Of a DNA stretch of 5,326 nt, positions 1-5,246 are shown piece after piece. The stretch covers positions 1 through 5,326 of the forward strand of contig JAISZP010000040.1 in assembly GCA_031269135.1 (NCBI GenBank). The letters are read 5' to 3'. Position 1 is the first letter of the stretch. The number at the start of each line of letters is the position of its first letter. The stretch is from Deltaproteobacteria bacterium (GTDB lineage Bacteria > Desulfobacterota > Desulfarculia > Adiutricales > Adiutricaceae). The position numbers and the translations under genes are program-made. The notes beneath the pieces were generated by a model. It did no database searches. It worked only from the letters and a program-made list of their open reading frames with translations, and was not told the DNA's origin.

Positions 1-3000
1 ATCTCAGGACCTGTCCCTGAAAATTTGACGATAACGAAACTGACGATTTCCGATTCCGTCGGCGTCTTTCTTTACGCCGACAAGCTCCAGCTCGACGCCA
101 AACCCCTCTCTCTGCTGGACGAAACGATTGAAGTGACGCTTCTCAAAGCCGAAGGCTTAAACGTAAGCCGAAGGCCGGTAGTTTCGCCTCGAAAAAAAGA
201 CGACGACGATAAAGGCTCCTTCGGCTATTCGGTGATAGCCCACTTGGAAGTCGCAGAGAGCGAATTGAATTCTTTAGTCTTCGCCCCTTCCCTCCCGAGT
301 TCCCGTCAAGGCGAGCTTTCGCTCATCTCGGATCTGAAGTGGCTTGAAGGCGCCCTCACCTTCGAGCTGGACGGCAAGTGGCTGGATGACGACGGCCAAG
401 GCGTTGCGGCTAAAGCCTCTTTGACTCAAGGGCAAAACGGCGAGAGCGACGCGCTGAGTCTTGACGTCAAGGTCAGCGACGGACCGGACGGAACCTTCAG
501 CCACCTTTTAGGCCGACCTGATTGGCCGAAGTGGACCATGGCCCTAACCGGCCAAGGCCCGATGGACGGCTGGCGGGGAGAGGCTCGTCTGACTCTTGCG
601 CGGCAGTCCGATGAGTTTGAAGACTCTCAGAAACGACAGCCCTCTGAGCAAAATGAGCCGCCGTCTAACCAAAATGAGCAGCCCTCCGAGCAAAATGAGC
701 CGCCGTCTGAGCAAAATCAGCAGCCGTCTAACCAAAATGTGCAGCCCTCCGAGCAAAATCAGCAGACCCAAACCAGCAGGCCGCCAAGCGTCAATCAAAC
801 GCCAAACACCGACTCTTCAGAGATAGCCTTTTTGACGCTTGGACTTGCCGGGAAAACCGGCTCGATTCGTCGCGACCTGATTGAAGACCCGAATTTTTCC
901 GTTGACGCCAAGCTGACGGCCGGCCCCCAAGCCCCGTTACCGGACGCAATCACCAGCCGCCTTGGCCATGGCTTGACGGCCGACGCCCAAATGGCGCTTA
1001 AAGGGCGAACTATAAAAGCCGGCCTTTCACTCGACAGCCCAAACGCTCTCTTGGATATCCCAGACTTGGAGTTTACCTGGGAGCATGAGCGCCCTCGCGC
1101 TCTAACGGCGAAAGGCCATTTGGACTTTGACGTATTTAATGTGCTTCCGCAGCTAGCTTCGGCGCAAAACTCGCAAAATCAAAGCAGCCCTCAGTCCGCT
1201 GCCCTTACCCAGCCGACTCTTGTCGACGCCTCCGCTGCAGATAAGCAGTTCGAAAAAGATTTAGTCGCAGGAGCGGGCCAAGACTCAAAAAGACAGGATT
1301 CGGAAAGTTTAGACTCGGAAAAGCAAGATTCGGAAAGATTAGGCTCCGAAAGATTAGCCGGCGATTTCAATCTAAGACTACTCGCCCAGCCCGACTCGCT
1401 TGCCATTGAAACTTTTTCCTTGGAGAGCGTTGGTTTCAGCCTCAAGGCCGACGGCCTTCTATCTAAAAACGGCGAAAGAAAGCTTCAGGCGACTTTAGAT
1501 GTGGAAAAAAACAGCCCTTGGTTGAAACTTGCCGATAAATTCGCAAGTTCCGGCGACCCGGCGCCCATCGCCTTAGATCTCGCTTTCACTCAGGCGCCTG
1601 ACGGCGATTTTACTCTAAAGGCCGATGCCCAGGCTTCCGATATTAACCCCTTCTATCAGCGTCTCCGCGGCCCCGTCCGTGCCCAAATCATCGGCTTCGG
1701 AAAAACCCAGAACTTTGAGCTCAAGCTCGACGTCGATAGTCCCGCCCTTGAGACCACAACGCATCTATTTCAAAACTTCACCTCGGCTCTTGGCGGCAAG
1801 ATTGCCCGCGACGACCAAAACTTCACTTTTAAAGGAGAACTCCAAGTCGGCGCCGGCGAAACAGTCCTTGAAAAAGAGCTTGACTTATCCACTCGGATAG
1901 ATTTAGCCTCCCGCGGGCCGGGAGATCTAGAGCTTACCCTCAAAGAGCTAAGCTTTGACGGTGATGGAGGGGAGACTCTTTCCCTTAAAAGCAAACTTTT
2001 TTCTTTAAACATAAGTCCTTCACGCCCCCCGGTTTTAGACGGCGCTCTCTCTTTGGACATCAACGACTGGAAAGTGGTCTCAAACATAACAGGCATCAAT
2101 TTCACCGGTCTTCCCGGAAAGTTGGAATTCGACTTCAAAAAAGGGACTTCTTCCGGACCCGAAGCCAACGCCGACGTCAGTCTCGCCTCTTTTTCGGTCG
2201 GAGAAAACTTTTCCGTTGAAGATCTTACCCTGGCGCTGTCGGCTAAAAATTACCTTTCGGCGCCTTTCTTCGATCTGTCTGTTTCCGCCGGAGAAGGAAA
2301 GATTGGCGCGACTTCCTTTAGTTCCGGAACAATAGCGGCCTCAGGAGAAGGTCAAAACGGAGAGGTCTCCGTCGCCCTCAAAGAACCATCGGGCGGCCTC
2401 TTAGCAGACATAAGCGGCACTTACGATCTTACCAAAAAACAGGCGCACCTGGCGACTCTCAAGCTGGCGCCTCCCCAGCTGCCGGAGCCGCTAAGCCTCA
2501 AGAGTCCGACTACCATACACTTCGGCGATACTCCATCTTCGATTTCTTTTCTCTATGGGAAAACGGCGGATCTAACCATCTCCGGCGCCGTTAATCCTCT
2601 GCACGCGAAGATTGAGCTTCGCAACCTCGATTTGTCAATCTTGGAGCATTTCACCGATCAATCGATTCCTAAAGGGAAAGCCGACCTGACGGCTGAGTAT
2701 TTTCAAGACGGAAGAGGAACGTTTGATTTTAAAACGGAATTTTCAGCTCCGGCCACCATTGAAGGACTGCCTAGAACAATAGTGGCGAACGCCCAGGGAA
2801 CATTGCGCGACGCCAGAGACCTTTCGGGAAAGATAACCGTCGGCTCTCGAAACACAAAAGAAGTGACGCTTTCCTACCAATTGCCCATGACCCCGGCCGG
2901 ACGCTTTTTCAAGCCGAACCTGACCGCGCCGTTGAAGGCGTCGCTTAACTGGAACGGAGAGGTGCTTCCGCTTTGGAGTCTGCTGAACATAGCCGACCGC

Positions 3001-4257
3001 AACCTAACCGGAAAGCTTGATTTAAAACTCCTAATCGAAGGAACCTTGAACGAACCCAAACCGCAACTGGATCTCTACTTAGCAGGCGCGACTTACCAAG
3101 ACCTGATCACTGGCCTGTTGATTTCAGACATTAATTTAGAGGCCCACAACGATAAAGACGCCATCACCATTCTCGCCGAGGGTTCCGACCAGCAAAGCGG
3201 TCATGTGGCCGTCTCCGGCGCCGTCACCCCTTTCGGCGATCCGCCCGGCATCTCGCTCAGAGCGCAAGTCATGCGTCTGGCGCCGCTGCACCGAGACGAC
3301 TTTTCCATGATCCTCAGCGCGCTGGCCACCATCGAAGGGCCTTTCAAAGAGCTGAAGATGACGGTCAACGCGGTGATAGAAGAAGCGGAGATTAATTTAG
3401 ATTACGCCAAGGGCCGCTCGTCCGTCAAAACTCTTCCGATTGAAAAGCCGCAGGCCGCTTCAGGAGGACCAAGCTTGGATCTGTCGATAGATTTGCCCAG
3501 ACAAATCTTCATCAGAGGCAAAGGTCTCGACAGCGAATGGGGCGGACAGATGCATATAGGCGGGACCGCTTCATCGCCTATAATGTCGGGCTCAATTAAA
3601 CCCTTGCGCGGAACGTTCGAGCTGTTGTCGAAACTCTTCACATTTACGGGCGGAGAAATCAAATTCCAAGAGGGGCCTAAACTAAACCCGCTCTTAAATA
3701 TCGAACTCACCCGCCAGACTAGCGATATAACGGCCATAGTGCGAGTAAGCGGGACTCTGTCTAACCCAAAACTCTCTTGGGAAAGCCAGCCGCCTTTCCC
3801 GTCGGATGAGGTATTGTCGCGGGTTTTATTCGGCAAGAGCGTCTCCCAGCTAAGCCGTGTCGAAGCTTTGCAGCTGGCCAATAGTTTAAGGGTAATGGCA
3901 GGCTTGGGAGGACCAATCGTCTTGACGGTCATAAACAACCTTCGCGACACTCTCCATTTAAGCGTGCTTAGAGTCAGCGACGCGGGTTCCCAGAACGATT
4001 CAAACCGCATTTTAGACAGCAACAGCTTTCGAGACAACTTAGGACTCGACGACGGCGCGGATAAAACTCAGGATTCGCCTACCATTGAAGCCGGTCGTTA
4101 CCTCAGCGACAACGTCTACGTGGGAGTGGAGCAAAACCTATCAGACAACAGCACCGGCGTTAGGGTGGAAGTGGAACTCTCCCCGAGCCTGACTCTGCAG
4201 AGCCTTACCTCTTCCGATTCAAGTCGTGTAGGCTTAGGCTGGAAGAAAGACTATTAA
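1..4257 (+). CDS. tamB: Translocation and assembly module subunit TamB (5' partial)
   Basis: TamB is an AsmA-like protein anchored in the inner membrane that spans the periplasm. With the Omp85 protein TamA it is linked to outer-membrane protein insertion, and with its paralogues to phospholipid transport to the outer membrane. The frame is open from base 1 to TAA at 4255-4257 (1418 codons; E. coli TamB is about 1260 residues). The first residues, ISGPVPENLTITKLTISD, then a PLSLL stretch and VSRRP, match the family's N-proximal consensus. The TTG at base 25 is therefore internal, and only the signal-anchor and some tens of residues are missing. The middle is amphipathic beta-repeat sequence broken by two low-complexity linkers (residues about 201-275 and 388-452). 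The C-terminal TamB domain (DUF490, roughly residue 1000 onward) is clear: LRGTFELLSKLFTFTGGEI at 1202-1220, PFPSDEVLSRVLFGKSVSQL from 1265, AGRYLSDNVYVGVEQ at 1364-1378, and terminal SRVGLGWKKDY. tamA would be expected upstream, outside the window. Identification is from remembered family motifs. Confidence 0.93.
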   Translation: MSGPVPENLTITKLTISDSVGVFLYADKLQLDAKPLSLLDETIEVTLLKAEGLNVSRRPVVSPRKKDDDDKGSFGYSVIAHLEVAESELNSLVFAPSLPSSRQGELSLISDLKWLEGALTFELDGKWLDDDGQGVAAKASLTQGQNGESDALSLDVKVSDGPDGTFSHLLGRPDWPKWTMALTGQGPMDGWRGEARLTLARQSDEFEDSQKRQPSEQNEPPSNQNEQPSEQNEPPSEQNQQPSNQNVQPSEQNQQTQTSRPPSVNQTPNTDSSEIAFLTLGLAGKTGSIRRDLIEDPNFSVDAKLTAGPQAPLPDAITSRLGHGLTADAQMALKGRTIKAGLSLDSPNALLDIPDLEFTWEHERPRALTAKGHLDFDVFNVLPQLASAQNSQNQSSPQSAALTQPTLVDASAADKQFEKDLVAGAGQDSKRQDSESLDSEKQDSERLGSERLAGDFNLRLLAQPDSLAIETFSLESVGFSLKADGLLSKNGERKLQATLDVEKNSPWLKLADKFASSGDPAPIALDLAFTQAPDGDFTLKADAQASDINPFYQRLRGPVRAQIIGFGKTQNFELKLDVDSPALETTTHLFQNFTSALGGKIARDDQNFTFKGELQVGAGETVLEKELDLSTRIDLASRGPGDLELTLKELSFDGDGGETLSLKSKLFSLNISPSRPPVLDGALSLDINDWKVVSNITGINFTGLPGKLEFDFKKGTSSGPEANADVSLASFSVGENFSVEDLTLALSAKNYLSAPFFDLSVSAGEGKIGATSFSSGTIAASGEGQNGEVSVALKEPSGGLLADISGTYDLTKKQAHLATLKLAPPQLPEPLSLKSPTTIHFGDTPSSISFLYGKTADLTISGAVNPLHAKIELRNLDLSILEHFTDQSIPKGKADLTAEYFQDGRGTFDFKTEFSAPATIEGLPRTIVANAQGTLRDARDLSGKITVGSRNTKEVTLSYQLPMTPAGRFFKPNLTAPLKASLNWNGEVLPLWSLLNIADRNLTGKLDLKLLIEGTLNEPKPQLDLYLAGATYQDLITGLLISDINLEAHNDKDAITILAEGSDQQSGHVAVSGAVTPFGDPPGISLRAQVMRLAPLHRDDFSMILSALATIEGPFKELKMTVNAVIEEAEINLDYAKGRSSVKTLPIEKPQAASGGPSLDLSIDLPRQIFIRGKGLDSEWGGQMHIGGTASSPIMSGSIKPLRGTFELLSKLFTFTGGEIKFQEGPKLNPLLNIELTRQTSDITAIVRVSGTLSNPKLSWESQPPFPSDEVLSRVLFGKSVSQLSRVEALQLANSLRVMAGLGGPIVLTVINNLRDTLHLSVLRVSDAGSQNDSNRILDSNSFRDNLGLDDGADKTQDSPTIEAGRYLSDNVYVGVEQNLSDNSTGVRVEVELSPSLTLQSLTSSDSSRVGLGWKKDY
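637..762 (+). repeat. Six-copy 21-bp in-frame tandem repeat in tamB (heptapeptide linker)
   Basis: Six contiguous 21-bp units encode the heptads QPSEQNE, PPSNQNE, QPSEQNE, PPSEQNQ, QPSNQNV and QPSEQNQ (residues 213-254). Units 1-3 (637-699) and 4-6 (700-762) align as two copies of a 63-bp block with 57 of 63 bases identical, so the array probably grew by duplication of a trimer. The product is polar, rich in Pro, Gln and Asn, and has no hydrophobic residues except one Val, so it should be a disordered linker between beta-rich segments. The Q/N/P/S-rich character continues to about base 825. The array keeps frame throughout. Such arrays often vary in copy number between strains, but variation here is not shown by this single sequence. 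Confidence 0.95.
1279..1353 (+). repeat. Five-copy 15-bp in-frame tandem repeat in tamB (pentapeptide linker)
   Basis: Five degenerate 15-bp units encode QDSKR, QDSES, LDSEK, QDSER and LGSER (residues 427-451). The core is Asp-Ser-Glu followed by a polar or basic residue. The array is unrelated in sequence and period to the heptad array about 520 bp upstream. It follows another Gln/Asn/Ser-rich stretch at about 1162-1210 (AQNSQNQSS). The sequence is strongly charged and is predicted to be a flexible or helical linker interrupting the beta-repeat body. Copies differ more than in the heptad array, which suggests an older expansion. Confidence 0.85.
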
Positions 4258-4462
4258 GACAGCTGCCGCTGCGGAAGAGTTTATAAATTTCACTGAAAAT
4301 GTATCTATACCGAAAATTATCTGCCTTAAAGTTTATCAACTCATTTAAACATAAATTCTATACCCTAAATCAAACTGCTTCGCCGACTCATGAGACGACG
4401 CTTTTTCTCGCCGCTTTCGACTTGATTTTTCCTCTCTCGTTTAGATCAGTAAAACGTCATTA

Positions 4463-4480
4463 GGCTGTGGTTTTCCAGCC
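4463..4480. repeat. GC-rich inverted repeat (hairpin) downstream of tamB
   Basis: GGCTG at 4463-4467 pairs with CAGCC at 4476-4480 around an 8-nt loop. An alternative fold pairs GGC/T with A/GCC and then GG with CC around a TTTT loop, with a 2-nt bulge. There is no T-tract after the stem on either strand, so it is not a standard intrinsic terminator. It could be a 3' stem of the tamB transcript about 200 nt past the stop codon. Chance occurrence is possible. Confidence 0.3.
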
Positions 4481-4496
4481 CTCACCCCCGGCTCAT

Positions 4497-4523
4497 GAAT
4501 CAAAAAAATCTTTTTTCTGATTC
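4497..4523. repeat. AT-rich inverted repeat, 12-bp arms
   Basis: GAATCAAAAAAA (4497-4508) pairs with the reverse complement of 4512-4523 at 11 of 12 positions, with one A/C mismatch and a 3-nt loop (TCT). The outer six pairs (GAATCA/TGATTC) are perfect and the inner pairs are A-T. The sequence could be a weak hairpin in RNA or a DNA-level dyad. Neither strand shows a GC-rich stem followed by a T-tract, so a terminator role is not supported. Confidence 0.5.
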
Positions 4524-4628
4524 TCGGTAAAAATTGGCCCTACTGGAGCTAATAATTTCAAAAGTTGAATTGCTGTTAATCAATCAATCCAACCAACCCA
4601 CAATCGCGCAATCCCGCAAAAAAATAAA

Positions 4629-4644
4629 ATTTTCTCCAGAAAAT
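4629..4644. promoter_or_regulatory. Operator-like perfect dyad ATTTTCT-CC-AGAAAAT
   Basis: A perfect 7-bp inverted repeat with a 2-bp centre ends one base before the extended -10 element at 4646-4654, so it fills the space between where the -35 and -10 would be. A 2-nt loop is too short for a stable RNA hairpin, which favours a protein-binding site on DNA. A repressor bound here would occlude RNA polymerase at that promoter. No regulator family is assigned. In AT-rich DNA a dyad of this size can arise by chance. Confidence 0.3.
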
Positions 4645-4645
4645 G

Positions 4646-4654
4646 TGGTATAAT
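4646..4654 (+). promoter_or_regulatory. Candidate extended -10 promoter TGGTATAAT
   Basis: The sequence has a perfect sigma-70 -10 hexamer (TATAAT, 4649-4654) preceded by TG one base upstream, the extended -10 signature. No good -35 hexamer lies 16-18 bp upstream (the region reads AAAATT), which extended -10 promoters can tolerate. Transcription would start near 4660-4662. guaA is almost 600 bp away, with a terminator-like hairpin at 4753-4779 in between, so a short non-coding transcript is a more natural product than guaA mRNA. Confidence 0.4.
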
Positions 4655-4660
4655 AAAAAA

Positions 4661-4782
4661 TTACAGTTCGCCATGCGGCATCGACGAAATTATTAAGTAT
4701 AATTAATTGGTCATCTGCAATTTGATATTTAGCTTGAGAACCACCGTCACCTAAAAGCTGCCGGAAGGCGTCGGCTTTTGTT
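4661..4782 (+). ncRNA. Candidate small non-coding RNA (about 120 nt)
   Basis: The call rests only on architecture: an extended -10 element ending at 4654, no open reading frame of note, and a terminator-like hairpin at 4753-4779 with T residues at its 3' side. Inside are two further possible stems: TTCG/CGAA (4667-4670 with 4685-4688), enclosing ATG/CAT, and AATTAT/ATAATT (4688-4693 with 4699-4704, 5-nt loop). Between them and the terminator is an unpaired stretch of about 45 nt that could serve as a seed region. I do not recognise it as 6S, tmRNA, RNase P or SRP RNA. The CCGGAAGG in the last stem resembles the SRP tetraloop only superficially. Alternatively, the promoter and hairpin are unrelated. 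Confidence 0.25.
4753..4782 (+). terminator. Candidate intrinsic terminator, possibly bidirectional
   Basis: AAAAGCTG (4753-4760) pairs with CGGCTTTT (4772-4779), including one G-T wobble. After a C/T mismatch the stem continues with CG/CG around a GAAGG loop; a GGAA tetraloop alternative is possible. The lower stem is A-T with T residues on the 3' side (TTTTGTT), the usual layout of a Rho-independent terminator with A and T tracts folded into the stem. The mirror arrangement gives TTTTA on the opposite strand, so it could act in both directions. It is the most GC-rich hairpin of the spacer. It could end a small RNA starting near 4661 or stop read-through from tamB. Confidence 0.45.
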
Positions 4783-4792
4783 CGGTAGGAAA

Positions 4793-4822
4793 TCCGATTC
4801 AATTAAGTCCGATTCAATTTAT
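4793..4822. repeat. Two-copy 15-bp tandem repeat
   Basis: TCCGATTCAATTAAG at 4793-4807 is followed directly by TCCGATTCAATTTAT at 4808-4822. The first 12 bases are identical. It is the first of three different tandem repeats lying in a row up to 4932. Confidence 0.75.
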
Positions 4823-4830
4823 GATCCAAT

Positions 4831-4884
4831 CGATTTTTAAGATCATAGCGATTTTCAAGATCGTAGCTGTTTTTAATATCATAG
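4831..4884. repeat. Three-copy 18-bp tandem repeat
   Basis: The units are CGATTTTTAAGATCATAG (4831-4848), CGATTTTCAAGATCGTAG (4849-4866) and CTGTTTTTAATATCATAG (4867-4884). Unit 2 differs from unit 1 at 2 positions and unit 3 differs at 3. A much weaker copy may precede it (4813-4830, about half the positions match), and a truncated one may follow (AGATTTGATAG from 4885). No open frame of useful length covers the array. The AAGATCGTAGCTGT spanning units 2 and 3 recurs with one change at 5126-5139. Confidence 0.85.
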
Positions 4885-4900
4885 AGATTTGATAGGCTTT

Positions 4901-4932
4901 ACTGGAGATTCTCCACACTGGAGATTCTCCAT
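4901..4932. repeat. Two-copy 16-bp tandem repeat of a palindrome, terminator-like
   Basis: ACTGGAGATTCTCCAC (4901-4916) and ACTGGAGATTCTCCAT (4917-4932) are adjacent copies differing only in the last base. Each contains the perfect dyad TGGAGA-T-TCTCCA. Because the unit is itself palindromic, the pair can also fold into one long hairpin: 4903-4915 with 4919-4931, 12 of 13 pairs, 3-nt loop CAC. TTTTT follows at 4934-4938, so on the + strand this also looks like an intrinsic terminator. On DNA it could instead be a pair of operator sites spaced 16 bp apart. The sequence alone does not decide between these. Confidence 0.8.
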
Positions 4933-4940
4933 GTTTTTAT

Positions 4941-4970
4941 GGTTCGAGTATGTGTTTTTATATTCAAACC
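4941..4970. repeat. Inverted repeat with 11-bp arms
   Basis: GGTTCGAGTAT (4941-4951) faces ATATTCAAACC (4960-4970) across an 8-nt loop (GTGTTTTT). Ten of eleven positions pair, one of them G-T, and one is a C/A mismatch. One additional T-A pair lies outside. It begins only ten bases after the palindromic tandem repeat. No T-tract follows on either strand, so a terminator role is unlikely. GGTTCGAGT resembles a tRNA T-loop, but the flanking arms do not form a T-stem. Confidence 0.5.
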
Positions 4971-5020
4971 AAAATCATTATGGATATACGTATTTATCGC
5001 TAGATTAAAGACTATAAGTG

Positions 5021-5050
5021 TTCCGCAATTTAATTTATAAACTTCCGCAA
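5021..5050. repeat. 8-bp direct repeat TTCCGCAA with 22-bp period
   Basis: TTCCGCAA occurs at 5021-5028 and again at 5043-5050, about two helical turns apart, with an AT-only stretch and one C between them. Two such sites on the same DNA face upstream of guaA could bind a regulator, but an 8-bp match is short and no known binding motif is recognised. Confidence 0.3.
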
Positions 5051-5101
5051 AAACTATCTATCATTTCATTTTCTATTCATCACTTTCACTTTTTTATAAA
5101 A

Positions 5102-5139
5102 ACAGCCTCCTTCTTTAAGACAAAGAAGATCGCAGCTGT
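5102..5139 (+). promoter_or_regulatory. Two-part stem-loop upstream of guaA
   Basis: CTTCTTT (5110-5116) pairs perfectly with AAAGAAG (5122-5128) around AAGAC. Outside it, ACAGC (5102-5106) pairs perfectly with GCTGT (5135-5139), separated by an asymmetric internal loop (3 nt and 6 nt). A TATAAA (5095-5100) lies just upstream but has no matching -35. The layout resembles a structured leader. It does not carry the conserved core of the purine (guanine) riboswitch class. If transcription of guaA starts at about 5208, this element lies upstream of the transcript and would have no leader role. Confidence 0.25.
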
Positions 5140-5173
5140 ACATACATTTTACTAGCAGGGCGCAATCATTCAA

Positions 5174-5201
5174 TTGTGATGCTTGCCGGTTTTTTTATCT
5201 T
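5174..5201 (+). promoter_or_regulatory. Candidate guaA promoter (TTGTGA - 16 bp - TATCTT)
   Basis: A -35-like TTGTGA (5174-5179) and a -10-like TATCTT (5196-5201) each match the sigma-70 consensus at 4 of 6 positions, with an acceptable 16-bp spacing. Transcription would begin near 5208, giving a leader of about 40 nt before guaA. This is the best promoter-like pair close to the gene, but both hexamers are modest, and AT-rich DNA yields such pairs by chance. Confidence 0.3.
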
Positions 5202-5208
5202 ATCCACC

Positions 5209-5234
5209 CTTTTGGCGCTTTTCGCCTAAAAAGC
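5209..5234 (+). promoter_or_regulatory. Two mutually exclusive hairpins in the guaA leader
   Basis: GGCG (5214-5217) can pair with CGCC (5223-5226) around CTTTT, extended by TTTT (5210-5213) with AAAA (5228-5231) past a bulged T. Alternatively GCTTTT (5217-5222) pairs with AAAAGC (5229-5234) around CGCCTA. The two folds share bases and cannot coexist. The second ends seven bases before the Shine-Dalgarno sequence. No T-tract follows, so neither is an intrinsic terminator. Any effect on guaA translation is speculative. Confidence 0.25.
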
Positions 5235-5240
5235 ATACAT

Positions 5241-5246
5241 AGAGGA
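5241..5246 (+). promoter_or_regulatory. guaA ribosome binding site (AGAGGA)
   Basis: AGAGGA lies three bases before the ATG at 5250. The match to the Shine-Dalgarno consensus is good, and the spacing is a little short. It supports ATG 5250 as the start, together with the absence of any other start codon in the same frame back to the stop at 5097-5099. Confidence 0.65.

Noticed and set aside
25..27. TTG as the tamB start codon.
   Set aside because: The frame is open to base 1, and the eight upstream residues ISGPVPEN fit the TamB N-proximal consensus, so the gene starts before the window.
199..213. DDDDK, an enterokinase or FLAG-like sequence, suggesting an engineered tag.
   Set aside because: The full FLAG octapeptide is absent, the codons are in a natural acidic loop of TamB, and nothing else suggests a construct.
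544..798. Antisense open frame with Leu/Arg-rich repeats resembling a membrane peptide.
   Set aside because: It is the reverse complement of the heptad repeat in tamB. The periodic Leu-Ile-Leu pattern comes from the repeat DNA and is not independent coding evidence.
3402..4037. Antisense open frame of 211 codons.
   Set aside because: It lies wholly opposite the best-conserved TamB C-terminal domain, and its product is a low-complexity mix typical of a shadow frame.
4266..4274. CCGCTGCGG after the tamB stop as a terminator.
   Set aside because: The loop would be one base and no T-tract follows, so it cannot form a stable terminator hairpin.
4381..4445. Antisense Lys/Arg-rich short frame as the tail of a decayed gene.
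   Set aside because: It is only about 21 codons between stops, without a start codon or recognisable homology.
4578..4600. AATC and AACC tetranucleotide run as a microsatellite.
   Set aside because: There are only three AATC and about two AACC units, which is too short to distinguish from chance in AT-rich DNA.
4753..4779. CCGGAAGG in the hairpin as the core of SRP (4.5S) RNA.
   Set aside because: Only the GGAA loop context matches. The conserved asymmetric loops and longer helix of SRP RNA are missing.
4584..4802. Antisense open frame of 72 codons in the spacer.
   Set aside because: It starts at a TTG immediately after an in-frame stop, has no clear Shine-Dalgarno sequence, matches no family I know, and covers the hairpin and promoter-like elements on the other strand.
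4941..4951. GGTTCGAGTAT as the T-arm of a tRNA.
   Set aside because: The flanking bases do not form a T-stem, and no acceptor stem, anticodon arm or CCA end is present.
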